DNA of 64,000 nt, taken from contig CP103020.1 of the NCBI GenBank assembly GCA_024752435.1, positions 186,001-250,000 on the forward strand, written 5' to 3'. Every line of letters begins with the position of its first letter. Within the stretch, counting starts at the first letter, position 1. The stretch comes from Allantophomopsis cytisporea (lineage: Eukaryota > Ascomycota > Leotiomycetes > Phacidiales > Phacidiaceae). The notes beneath the pieces are model-generated. The model had not been told where the DNA came from. It was given only the letters and a program-made list of their open reading frames with translations, and ran no database searches. Below, one piece after another: positions 1-11,580 of this stretch. Made by a program: the position numbers and the translations under genes.

Positions 1-38
1 TACACATGGTGAATCATGAAATTTCCAATAAAACTCAC

Positions 39-220
39 CTCGTGTTACCTGTTGCGCCACCATTCTCGTCGATCTGGAACTTAGGTAGGGGGCCAAGATC
101 TTTCAGAAGTCCTTCCTCGCTCATAGTACGAACTACTTGAGGATTCGGAGGTTTGGACATCCTAGAACGAAGCACATTTTCGTTGTCGCCATTTATTTGT
201 GCCGCTGTAGCTGTCGCCAT
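39..220 (-). CDS. First exon of an unrecognised gene, continuing past the left edge
   Basis: The reverse strand opens at an ATG at 220 and reads 60 codons without a stop to a strong GTGAGT donor whose first base is at 38. This gives a 182-nt exon ending in phase 2. The product starts with a short Ala/Thr-rich stretch, then a charged segment with a PxxPQVVRTMSEEGLL-type sequence and a DLGPLPKF motif, which looks like real coding sequence. I do not recognise the family, and the rest of the gene lies outside the window. It is divergent from the gamma-adaptin gene, with 587 bp between the start codons. The exon call rests on the open frame plus the consensus donor. Confidence 0.5.
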
Positions 221-807
221 ATTGTGTTCTGTGATAGACTTTGAGTAAATAGAAGTACTGTACCAGATGTATCAAACACTGATATGACGTCGAAAGCGCG
301 CTTGTGCTATCTTGAACTCATGGAGCTTATCGTTGGTTGCGACTTTAGTGTAGTTTAGAAGATATAGACGAATAGCGCTCGAGTGTTTTTACAAACATCT
401 GAATAAATATCTTAAGATGTTTATGTCGAATTGTAGAAGAGCATCAGGAGCGGAGCGGTATCTGTACAAATGGCATGAATTACAGATACAGCCACATTTC
501 CCTGTTAAGCTCCACTATCTCAGTGGCGTAAGGCTTGCCTAGAAGCATTAGCCACATCTTTACTCCTTATTAGTTCAGATTATCCTTACATTTCAGGCAG
601 CACGCTGCTTTCACCTCCCATTCCCCAAAGCCTCGTGGACCGCAATACACAAGCGAATGCTTGAATGTTAATACGACATAACGAACTATCAATGACATAC
701 TGATCGTTGCATCTTGTGTGCTTGATCTCTGAGACGATTTGAACTTCTTCTTCCATACATTGGGTCAGACATAGCACAAGGCCCAACGGGGCCCAGCCTT
801 TACCATC
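221..807. other. Divergent intergenic region
   Basis: This 587 bp separates two genes read in opposite directions and should hold both promoters. No open frame with coding character was seen. The 109-codon reverse frame ending at 586 is antisense to the start of the adaptin gene. Confidence 0.6.
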
Positions 808-3529
808 ATGAGCTCTTGTAAGCTGTCCACAATTCCCCGCCATAGCAACCAAGAGTGCTGACTTTCCGCCCACAGTAAAGCAATTTATCCGCAATGTGCG
901 AGCTTCGAAGACCATTGCAGATGAGAGAGCGGTAGTACAAAAGGAAAGTGCTGCGATCAGAGCCAGTTTCAGGGAGGAGAGTGGTGATTCGAACGTTAGG
1001 TTAGCTACTGCCTAGGGATACGTTGACAAAGGAGCGCGATGTTAATTCCATGACCTTTACAGGAGAAACAATGTCGCAAAGCTTTTATACCTCTTTACCC
1101 TCGGTGAACGTACGCATTTCGGACAGATAGAATGTCTCAAACTTCTGGCTTCGCCGCGGTTCGCAGACAAGAGATTGGGTTATCTTGGTACAATGTTGTT
1201 GCTTGATGAGAACCAGGAAGTTTTGACTTTGGTTACCAACTCCTTGAAGAAGTAAATGATCCTCGAGGTCTTTGGACACCACCTATGACTAACCTCTGTT
1301 CCTAGTGACCTCGAACACTCCAATCAGTATGTTGTCGGCCTCGCATTATGTACTCTTGGAAACATCGCTTCTGTTGAAATGTCAAGGGATCTCTTCCCCG
1401 AAATCGAAAAGCTCCTATCAACTGCGAACCCATATATCCGTCGAAAAGCTGCTCTTTGTGCTATGCGCATTTGTCGCAAGGTTCCCGACTTGCAAGAACA
1501 TTTCCTCGAGAAGGCAGCAACCTTACTGTCTGATAGAAACCACGGTGTCCTTCTTTGTGGATTGACGCTTGTAACAAGTTTGTGCGAAGCAGACGAAGCG
1601 GAAGGTGGCGAGGAGGGAATTGTAGAGAAATTCAGACCATTCAGTGGAGCGCTTGTACGGACGTTGAAGGGATTGGCCAGTTCTGGATATGCACCTGAGC
1701 ACGATGTTACAGGAGTTACGGATCCATTCTTGCAAGTCAAGATCCTACAGTTACTCCGTGTACTTGGTCGCGGAGATGTTCAGACCTCGGAACAGATCAA
1801 CGATATTCTTGCGCAGGTTGCTACCAACACCGACTCTTCTAAGAATGTTGGCAATTCAATCCTCTATGAAGCTGTTCTGACAATTCTCGACATCGAAGCT
1901 GATTCTGGCCTGCGAGTGCTTGGTATCAACATCCTCGGAAAGTTCTTGTCCAACCGCGACAACAATATTCGATATGTTGCACTCAACACTCTTATCAAGG
2001 TTGTGGCCATTGAACCAAATGCGGTTCAAAGACACCGAAACACTATTCTTGAATGTTTACGTGACCCTGATATCAGTATCAGAAGACGAGCCCTTGACTT
2101 GAGTTTCACTCTAATTAATGAGAGCAATGTGAGAGTTCTTATCAGAGAGCTTCTTGCCTTCTTGGAGGTTGCCGATAACGAATTCAAGCCAATCATGACT
2201 AGTCAGATTGGTATCGCTGCTGACAGATTTGCGCCAAACAAGAGATGGCATGTCGATACCATGCTTCGAGTACTGATGCTCGCCGGCAATTATGTCAAGG
2301 AGCAAATATTATCTTCGTTCATTCGACTTATCGCCACCTCTCCAGAACTCCAGACATATGCTGTACAGAAGCTTTATGTCAGCTTGAAGAAGGACATCAC
2401 CCAGGAGGGACTCACTCTCGCTGGTGCATGGTGCATTGGTGAATACGGAGATTCTCTCTTGCGAGGTGGCCAGTACGAGGAAGAAGAGCTCGTTCAAGAA
2501 GTTAAAGAGAGCGAACTCGTCGACCTTTTTCTGACTATCCTGAACAGCGCATATGCGACTCAAATCGCTACCGAATATATCATCACCTCTTTGATGAAAC
2601 TGACAACTCGTCTCTCTGATCCAGCACAAATTGAAAGAATTCGTAGAATCCTGCAGAGCAACAATGCAAGTCTTGATGTTGAAGTACAACAGCGAGCTGT
2701 CGAATATGGAAATCTGTTCAGTTATGACGAGATCCGTCGCGGTGTCTTGGAGAAGATGCCTCCCCCACAGATCAAGGAGGAATCGAGGGTTCTCGGTGAG
2801 GCGGCGAAGAAGCCATCGAAAGCAGCTTCAAATCGTAAATCACGGCAGATTAAGCCAACCGAGCAGGATCTTCTGTTCGACCTCATGGGTGATTCATCGC
2901 CTGCTACTACTGTTCCTACCAATGGCTCGCAAAACAATGCAGACCTCCTTGCTGATATTCTGGGAGGCACATCGTCCCCTTCATCACAAACCGCCTCCCC
3001 GGGTCCTCAACAATCGAATATGTCCTCGATCATGGACCTCTTCGACAACAGCTCCTCGCAACCTTCTCAGGCCCCAAGCGCTTCTAACGATTTGTTCAGT
3101 GGCGTGGCATCTCCACCACCTCAGCCACAGGTATCTGCCATACCTTCGCATCCATGCTACGACAAGAACGACTTAAATGTCACTCTACAAGTGCAGCGTA
3201 ATGCCGAAGGTGTCATCCAAGTACAGGCTAAATTCAGAAACACTTCGATGACACAGTCGAAATCCAATGTCGGTTTGCAAGCTGCTGTACCAAAGACGCA
3301 GAAGTTGCAGCTCAACGCTATCACCAGTGCTGATTTGGGTCCTATGCAAGAAGCTACGCAGAGTATGAGGATTACCGGTAGCAAAGGAGTGAGTAATCCA
3401 TGTTCTGGTTTTGTTTCGATTTTGTGCTGACTTTTATAGCCGCCTTTGAGACTGCGTATGAAGATCTCGTACGCGGACGCTGCTGTTGGACAGGTTACGG
3501 ATCAGGTTGATTGGTCAGAGCCTAAATAA
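808..3529 (+). CDS. APL4: AP-1 complex subunit gamma (gamma-adaptin)
   Basis: Large subunit of the AP-1 clathrin adaptor, which sorts cargo between the trans-Golgi and endosomes. I read five exons: 808-817, 876-999, 1063-1251, 1306-3388 and 3440-3529, giving 831 residues, normal for fungal gamma-adaptins. All four introns (51-63 bp) have GT/AG ends and restore the conserved sequence. The start (MSSLKQFIRNVR) sits on a 10-nt first exon, followed by the family's RNNVAKLLYLFTLGE and GTMLLLDENQEVLTLVTNS motifs. Residues about 1-580 form the adaptin N-terminal HEAT-type trunk. Residues about 590-710 are a Ser/Pro/Gln-rich hinge with clathrin-box-like LLFDLM and IMDLFD motifs. The remainder is the gamma-ear, ending in QVDWSEPK. 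The identification is secure; only the exact small 5' exons rest on splice inference. Confidence 0.96.
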
Positions 3530-5289
3530 GGGGTACTATAGAAAGTGTAGATTTGTTTATGGGCGTGTTTAAAAGCGGACGTGAATACGAATATTACTCG
3601 AAATATTATATTGTGTTGACCATGCATGCGTTTATCCAGCTGCTAATGCATGCATGATTGACCTCTATTAACGTATATATAAATCATATCAAGCACTTCC
3701 TATTCAATCCTCAAGACACGCCATCTGTATCAAATGTCGGGAATTCCTTAGTTTATTCAGGATTCTTAAGCCCCAGAAATCCAACATGTTCTCAAACTCA
3801 TCGTCATCGACATCTTTTGCAGCATCACAACAGCATTGTATACAGCAGTAATAATTTTCAGAATGGTGACGAAATCATGAATGATGGCAATAGTTTCTGT
3901 GTGTTGTCAATAGAGCAGCCAGCAACTGATATATATGCGTGCAAGTGAGCGGAGTGCTAGCCTCCACTGAGATGGAAATGCGGTGAAGGCTTGGGACATC
4001 TATTGTAGAGGAAGAAAGCTTCTCAGTTTCACTATACATGAATTAATTAGATGAAAATGAATACCAGTTGTGTGCTCGTTAAGACCTTTATCAAGTGGTT
4101 TTTCAATTCCACTCCTGAAAGCCACACCATAATCACACCTCACTTACCTTACTATACCTCAATCACTACTCACATTCGACCTCTAATACATAATCCCAGA
4201 TAAGCCGATTTGTCACATCCAATGACGGACTGGTGCAGCGGTCACATCTCCTCCCCTAAACATTGGACAGGTAACTAAAAAGACATCAACATCCAAAACG
4301 ACAAGTAAAATCCAAAGGATTTTCTGCAGTGAGTACGAGACTGCACTCTCCTATCCATTGATCTTTTGCAGGCTCGATTCTCGTTCGGTTCCTCTTTTTT
4401 TCTTTCTTCTTTTTCTTCTTCTCTCTTATTCTTTCTTGATGTCACATCCTGTCCTCTTATTCTACTAATCGCGTCAATTATCGTTTTTGATTACTGGCTT
4501 CTTATCGTTACATCTACATATGTATAAACAGGATGTCGTGCTATTGGCATAGTAGTAACCCGCAGGGACCACAGCCTCTTCAATACTATACGAGAATCCT
4601 AAGTTAATACTATTTGAGACAACCAGAGTTACTCCTATTCATGTAGCGAGTGAATGAGTAAGCCATGATAAAGAGAGGAATGTTCATTAGGATCTGCATG
4701 ACGACGCCGAGAACAGCATCATGCGGTAAATATTTAGCCATGGAATCGAATTCCAAAAGGGCAAAGAAGCCGGCATCACTTTGCTGTAATCAACTCTCCG
4801 TTGATAATAGTTTACCCCATACTAAAGCATCATATATGTGATCAACAGCGAAACAACGACCCTTGAGTCTATACTATACATCTCTTTCCGCATTGTAACT
4901 GTTATACGCGAAATTCGCCCCTCAGATATACCTAACATAGTATTATGATTCGAACCACTGACTTTGTTCAACCCGGAAATTTACATTCTCAGATAATCCT
5001 CATTCTGAGCACTTTCAACATCATCTCGTACAAAGCATTTCCTTGCCATCTAATCACAATTCATCACGGCCATCCACAACCCAGCATCAAAACCCCTTGA
5101 TAACACAAGCAAGAACTCGACCTGGTCCACCTCCCTTAAGTGTCAGATGCTCACAGTCCTACAGAGCCATACCCAAGAACATTCACGTACACGCAAGCTG
5201 GAAAAAGAACCAAGCATGCTATGCCGCCGGAATATCAAAAAGCACACATATCAAGCGTTAATTCACCGAGCCCGTCTCAATCTTCCGAA
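3530..5289. other. Intergenic, no gene seen
   Basis: This follows the adaptin stop codon. It contains a pyrimidine run near 4390-4435 and scattered AT-rich stretches. Short open frames (for example 3658-3948 and 5043-5261) show no coding character. Confidence 0.6.
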
Positions 5290-6345
5290 TTAATCCTGAT
5301 AGATCTCACAGCAAAATGAGAGACATAACAAGCCCAACATGACTTCGGCTGGTATTGGCGCCACCCAGTCAAAGCGAGAGTCCTGTGGCTTCTAGATAGA
5401 AGAGGAGTGGCGAGGTAGCATCGGCCCAAACAAAAGGCCCGAGATCGATAAGGCTGGGCCCAGATATCGAAAGAAGGGAAGCTGCAGATGTGGTGCGCTT
5501 GAGGGTGATGTATGGGGAATACCCGCGTTCAAGACTCGGCTACCATGCTAGGCGGTGTCTACTCGCATATCCTCAAACTTCTTCCTATACCATATGCGAG
5601 TGTCCACTCGAATTGTGCTGTCCTTCCTAGCGAAGACGTCGTCGACTTGCTGCAGTAAGATACCGTACTGCGCTCCCTACAGTGACATACCAAGTAGCGT
5701 CAAGGTGACCAACTCAGCGCAATTATATGCCTCCCGCACTTGCTCGGCTCTCTATTGAACAGCCTCGATGTCAAAGCACCGCAGCATCTTAAGCCAAGCT
5801 GCTGATGACCAACCCTCCCTTCTGGCACTCGATCGATGCCCAAAGCCCAACGCTTGAATTCGGCTTGTAGATTCCCATCCCTAATGCTTCATGCAATCTG
5901 CTCGGTCCCAGATCGTCGACCCGCGGTCCTCGTCATACTCGCTGTGTAGGCGAAGCTGGAGCTGCTCGCTATACTCGTGGAGCGATTTCTCATCGGCCCG
6001 TTTCGAGCTGCAAGATGGGAGAGGTCTTTTTAAAGGGCTTTTCGCCTGTTCGGGTCTGGGCGCCGCGATGGCTGTCAGGGCCCGTTGGACGCGGGATGAG
6101 CTGCTGAGTGCGTTTGGACTGTGGGTTGTGAGCGGGGTCTGGGGTATGGGGGTCTGGGGAAAGGATGGCAGGGCAGGGATTTGGGGCGGATGGTGGTTGT
6201 GGGGGACGGAGTTTGCAGTGATTTGCGTGCTTGATTGTTTGGTTATGATAGGGGAGTTTGTTGATACTCTGTTTCCGAATGCAAGTGCCATGTATCGAAA
6301 CCTAGAATCTTCAGGGACATGAGACATATTTTCGTATATGAACAT
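5290..6345 (-). pseudogene. Decayed gene of unknown family with in-frame TAG stops
   Basis: Read on the reverse strand from 6345, one frame runs about 350 codons to a TAA at 5290-5292. It is interrupted only by five TAG codons (first bases at 5883, 5754, 5679, 5550 and 5394) and by no TGA or other TAA. Stretches between the stops look like protein, for example LLQQVDDVFARKDSTIRVD and DWVAPIPAEVMLGLL. Around 5800-5890 a second frame (EFKRWALGIDRVPEG) looks more natural and contains a TGA, so at least one frameshift is likely. All stops fit CAG-to-TAG or CGA-to-TGA changes, as expected from repeat-induced point mutation or plain decay. The first 150 codons are Pro/Ser-rich and less certain. I cannot name the family. 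Confidence 0.45.
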
Positions 6346-8750
6346 CTTTACATAGAATTATTTCACTTCACAGCATCGTAGAATCAAGCTTGCTGCAAGG
6401 AACGCGGAAGAGTGTGGTTACACGGTGATAATGCCGTAGTCTATGACCAACCTCGACTAGATACTGCATGCTGTGAATGAGATAGATGCCTCAAATCCTA
6501 TGCCTGTTCCGTTGTGAACACCAAACAGCAAGTCCTCGGACTCAGATAACTCATAGTAGCTAGTATGAGCGGGCATGAAATGATATGTCGTAGTGGCAAG
6601 AGATGCTATCTTGAATTGGTAGATTGATATGGAATCAGGATACGGAACCAGGCTATGAATTACAACACCGTAACTACGAGACGTGAGATATAATCCACCA
6701 GAGAAGACTAAGAGAAGACTAAGAGAAAGACATCGGAGACAACCTTATACGAGCATTATTCCAAACGACAACGATAGGTTAGGTAAGTAGATTAAGTCCA
6801 AGGATCTTATAGTAACTACATCGTGTAGTCAAATTATGCTCAGAACATGGAGAACCCATAGCACATGAGAATACGCAGACGTCCGAGCGACCTCTCGATC
6901 GTCACGTCCCATGCCGTCCGTGAAATGCCCGTCCATCAAATCCAAAAGAAACATCCAAGCATCCCTCCCGGCTTCATGCTCCCACGTGCCAACAGCTCGT
7001 AGCACAAATGCCGTGCATGCGCTTCACTTTATGCATTTATGCCAGAGACGACGGGTTTGCATCCGCCGTATGGTAATCATTGCCGACGAAATGTCACTTA
7101 CCGGAAGACGTTCAGTTTGGCGAGATGATGGTATGGCATTGCATGGTATAGTGAAGACGGGAAGAGACGAGAAATGAGAGATGAGAAATGGGCTGGGGAT
7201 TTTATGCTCTATGAAGCATTACATCCGAGGCCTGAAGGAGCAGGTAGGTGTTTCCACCGAAAATGATACACTGCGTGGAGGATAGATCATGTGAAAGATG
7301 TGTGAATCAAGGCATTGCAATTTCTTGACGGAGGATATGTGAAGTAATGGATGAGTGTACATCTGGTTGGCAACTAATACTCATTGCGTATACGCAGTAT
7401 GTGTATACATTCCAGAGTATACAACCACACCCTCAAGGTAAAGACGGCTAGCCTCGGAACGATGCCAGCGATGAGATGAGATGAGACAAGACAATAAGGA
7501 ATGAGAAGAAAGCAGAACAAAGAACCTCGTGATCCCACCCCAACGCCAACCTCACCTACTGTGGTAGACACAGTACACCTCACCTCACCTCAATACCTCG
7601 GCATTCTCAACCCCCAAGCCAAGCCCCAACATTGCAACATTCCATCCTCACCTGATATTCCCATTCCCTCTAATTCCAGGCGAACACACTCACCGACCAC
7701 ATCGGAGTGCCATTGGCCAAGTGACAAATCCTATCATTTCCCCCCCTCTGGCCCGCTGTCTCGCCAGGGAAATTCGTCGCGCGCAACATGTCCAGCTTTG
7801 CTGCTCAGCTTTGCTGCTGCTGCCGCTGCTGCACCACTGCATCGAATTTTTCTTCGAGAAGGCCATTGGAAGCGTTCGGGTGTGTTGCGGCCCGCGTCAT
7901 CAGGCTTTGTGTGTGTGCCTCGTGCCTCGTGCGCATCGCTTGGTGTGCGAGGTGATTCGGTGGAGAGTTGAGGGGGGAATTTGCAGGATTGTTTACTCAC
8001 TGTGTATTGGGGGAGTTGAGTGTGCGGGATTGAGGGGGATGATGATTGGGTGGGTGAGGGGGTTGTTATTGGTTGGTGTTGGAGGGAGTTGGGAGTGAGA
8101 GGGCAGAGGGCGTACGTGCTTCGAGTCATGCTGTATGTACTGACTGTATGTATGTATTGTACGTACCCGTAGCCAGCGGTATCGATACTTTGAGATATTG
8201 ATATCCTCGGTACGAAATCACGAATTCATATCGGAATAAAAGATCGACGATGATAAGGATGTCGATAATGGCATGAAGGTTGATCCAAAGTGCCATGACA
8301 TGAGTCCTCACCGACGGCAGAGCGGCAGCGTAAAATGAAGGCGTTTTCTCCTGGTTGAGTTTGCCCTAGAATAGAAGTCTGTGATGTCCAAGTGGCAGAT
8401 GGAAGATGTCTAGTCATCATTCTAAGCATAAACCACCTAACTCTATGGATCAGGTATTAAGTACATCAAAAACAGAAAATAGAGTATCAAGACAAGTACA
8501 CATATTTAGGAGGTAACGACTAGGAGGATGCACCAGTGATTGCGGGGTGTTTGTACGCTCTCTAGTACTGAGAATTGAACAGAGCACAGTCTGACTGAGC
8601 GTGCTGAGCGTGCTGAACATGTTAAACCAAGCTGACTGATCCCGTACCGTAAAGTATCACATTCTCCATACATTCTCCATACATACGAGGTTTGGGGAGT
8701 CAAGAGACAAGAAATTATGAATAAATGGTGGCGGCTGTGCGTACTGTAAC

Positions 8751-8776
8751 AAGCACCAAGCACCAAGCACCAAGCA
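8751..8776. repeat. AAGCACC tandem repeat
   Basis: About three and a half copies of a 7-mer, visible directly. Confidence 0.9.
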
Positions 8777-9041
8777 CTAACCCCCTTCCCTCGAAGGATC
8801 AAAAAGGTCATGATGCTCGCTGGGAAGAAATGCAATTCGCGACAATTACGACGCAACGTAACGTTGTCAGGCGCAGACTTCCCTCATCTCAGCTTTTCTG
8901 CCGCTTACAGTACCACTGGATGGGAATTCACCGCGGATTTGATTTGGTGAGGGAGGATATGACTTGTCTGACGACGCTCAGCACTAGGTATCTTCCTGTC
9001 TGGCTGACTGTTACAGTACATGAAGGAATATGTATGTACAT

Positions 9042-9076
9042 ACACACATACATACCATACCATACATACATACATA
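9042..9076. repeat. TACA-type microsatellite
   Basis: Imperfect run of CATA/TACA tetramers within a longer GTAC- and ATAC-rich stretch. Confidence 0.85.
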
Positions 9077-9553
9077 CAAAACAACATCAATATTACTACT
9101 TCCTCCTACTGCGTACATACGTACTCCTCACGGACTTTCTCCATATGAATGGATGCACTCCATATGTAAGATCATCGAGATGCTCCATATACTACTTACT
9201 GTACTACAAGTATGCATTCATGTATGTATGTAAATACGTACTCCATATCTACTACGTACACAGTACAGCACGGAGTGGAGGAGAAGGACCCAAACCCAGC
9301 GGAGATATTGCCCATTAACTTCCTTGGCCAGCTCATGCCAACGCTCGAAGTCTCCACAGCTCTATCCACCAAGGCCAGAACAAACTCCGCCGCCAGCTGA
9401 ACAGTTCACATTCAAATCGCCTCTCCTGTGCAAACATGGCCGCTCGCCCAATATCCATCCATACTCCTCACCCATACATACATAATCTAACAGTGAATGA
9501 CATCGCAGACTTCACAGGGCGCGCGGAGTACTCCGTAGATTTACAGTATGGTG

Positions 9554-9573
9554 GTACTCATGTACATGAGTAC
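9554..9573. repeat. 20-bp perfect palindrome
   Basis: The 20 bases GTACTCATGT/ACATGAGTAC read the same on both strands. They are followed at once by a third half-copy (ATGAGTACC). It could form a hairpin or bind a dimeric protein; no function is known to me. Confidence 0.9.
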
Positions 9574-10847
9574 ATGAGTACCATGCCCGGATTTGGATGG
9601 TCTTTACTTTTCTCTGCTTCTTTTTTCTTTTTTCTTTTTTCGTTTTTCTTTTCTTCTTGCCTGCCTGCCTGCCTGCTCCGTTCGTCGGTACTGGGAGGAG
9701 AGCGGAGTCGCGCGAGCGTGATGTGCGCCCTTGATGCGTTCTTGGCGTCGCTTGGGTTGCGAATACTGCCTTGCCCAGACCACCGCCTTTCGCCGCCGTC
9801 GCCGCCTATTGAACGAGGTGGAGTTCGTGCTGGATGGGGAGGATGGTTGCAGTTGGATTGTGTATAATTGTAGGGCCATGTGGGACTGGGATGATCTTGC
9901 AGGAGCAGGCGTAAGATACATACTTGATGTTTTTTATGGGCTTGTACATTATCTGTCGGTAGATTTGGATGGACGAGTGAGTACTGAAGTGTTGCATGCT
10001 CCGTATGTACATGTCCATACATAGATACGTACATATGTACATCCCAGAGTGTACTTGGATTGCATCAATGTCTTCTGGGATATCGTGGCAGGTTGATTGC
10101 AAATTGATCTGCCTTATCGTAATTGTATGAATATTTCCGATATTTATGCTACTTTGTAAGGTTCTTGGTTTCATGCAAAGGAGAAATACCATTATCATCA
10201 TCTTCGTCTTCATCTTTGAAGCATTCTAACTAAACACAATCCTTCTTCAAACCTATGTCATAACATCCTGGGACAATACGCGGAGTGCGGAACCGATACA
10301 TGAGACATAATCACCGTCATTGGTGTTCACAATTTCAAAAAGAAAAAGAAAGAAAAAAGGGCAAAGCTCAGCAGAAGAAAGGTATATCTTTCATATTTCA
10401 CATATTTTTCATAAAATAAATAGAGATTAGACAGGCATAACACGGCTACGGGGAGGAGGGGGAGAGACGCCTTGAACTATTCGACTCTAGATCACGCGTG
10501 GAGAAGAAAACTAAGGTAATGTAATCCATGACTTTTACATTATTAACCCTAGCACGCCTAGGTACCTGTACGTGCCAGTCTATGGCCTCGGAATTACCCA
10601 AGGTTGTGTGAGAGGGCAGCAAGCAGTGTCAGCAAAAGACCGTCTAGACACTTGCGCAGGACGTCGGGTTGGGTCAGCCAGTCAGCAGTAAGTAGAAGGA
10701 GGCGATGATTTCTTTGGAATTGGCTAGAATGGCTTCTGTTTTTCCGTCTTTGGTCCCAGACTTGATTTGGGAAAGGGTTGCTTTCTAGAAGATTTGAAGG
10801 AATCATTCCGTTTGATGGATTTTGTGAGGGTTTTATGGTGAGGAGAG

Positions 10848-10875
10848 GGTTGAAGGTTGAAGGTTGAAGGTTGAA
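10848..10875. repeat. GGTTGAA tandem repeat
   Basis: Four copies of a 7-mer in noncoding DNA. Confidence 0.9.
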
Positions 10876-11431
10876 TGAAAGCCGCCAATGTCACGATTCT
10901 TCTTTGAGTGGAAATCTTGGGTGAGTAAACAAGGCTGGCAGGCAGATGAAAGACATGGATGCCGTCAGTACAAACAGTAATTACCTAGGTAAGATATTCT
11001 TGATTTTATTTACCTGGATGTTATTATGTATGTACCATGCAAGTACTGACTGATTGACTGTACTTTGTTGTGTGGGTATACGCTGCAACACACGCACCAC
11101 CCTCCTCCACTTCAACTGGTCTATGTTCACTCCACAATTATTGACGGACAATCTTCTCCTAGGTAAATAGTAAGCCTGACTTGTTTGCACGTAAATATCG
11201 TGCCTTTTTATTCATTCTGTTCTGTATATTAATCATTGTTTGCGTCGAAATGTACACCTACTTTATCATATTATTCATGGTTGTGTATTTCAATCTTTCA
11301 ATCATCATGAATGCTGTATTTGAACTGAGATTGACATGTACGACATACTGATATGCATATACATACATACATACATACATATCTTACTCAGATATTCATC
11401 CTCTACTCCATACAGATTCATGATGAGTAGA

Positions 11432-11477
11432 GTACACAATACATAATACACAATACACAATACACAATATACAATAC
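11432..11477. repeat. ACACAATAC-type tandem repeat
   Basis: Imperfect tandem array of ACAATAC units, directly visible. Confidence 0.85.
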
Positions 11478-11580
11478 TATTGAAAGAGCTGTGCCTCTTC
11501 ATTGCTCTCCGCCAATTAGCTAAGTCGACTTGAGCACCACTACTACTATTGACCACGATGGCCATCACATTCGTCTTTAG

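Larger units (their letters stand above)
6346..11580. other. Long intergenic region with simple repeats
   Basis: No gene could be supported. The stretch holds TACA/TATG microsatellites (9042-9076 and 11361-11380), a 7-mer AAGCACC repeat (8751-8776), a GGTTGAA repeat (10848-10875), an ACACAAT repeat (11432-11477) and many GTAC-containing palindromes. Pyrimidine/purine asymmetry around 9600-9670 and 7700-8100 creates open frames on both strands, which I consider spurious. Confidence 0.6.

Noticed and set aside
5891..6322. 143-codon plus-strand frame
   Set aside because: It is antisense to the relic gene and Gly/Trp-rich from G-rich DNA, with no family resemblance.
7501..8129. Frames on both strands with Ala-rich runs
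   Set aside because: They come from a GCTGCTGCC repeat and skewed composition, with no conserved motif.
9558..10034. Overlapping Lys/Glu- and Pro-rich frames on the minus strand
   Set aside because: Produced by a pyrimidine run on the plus strand; several overlapping frames of equal quality.
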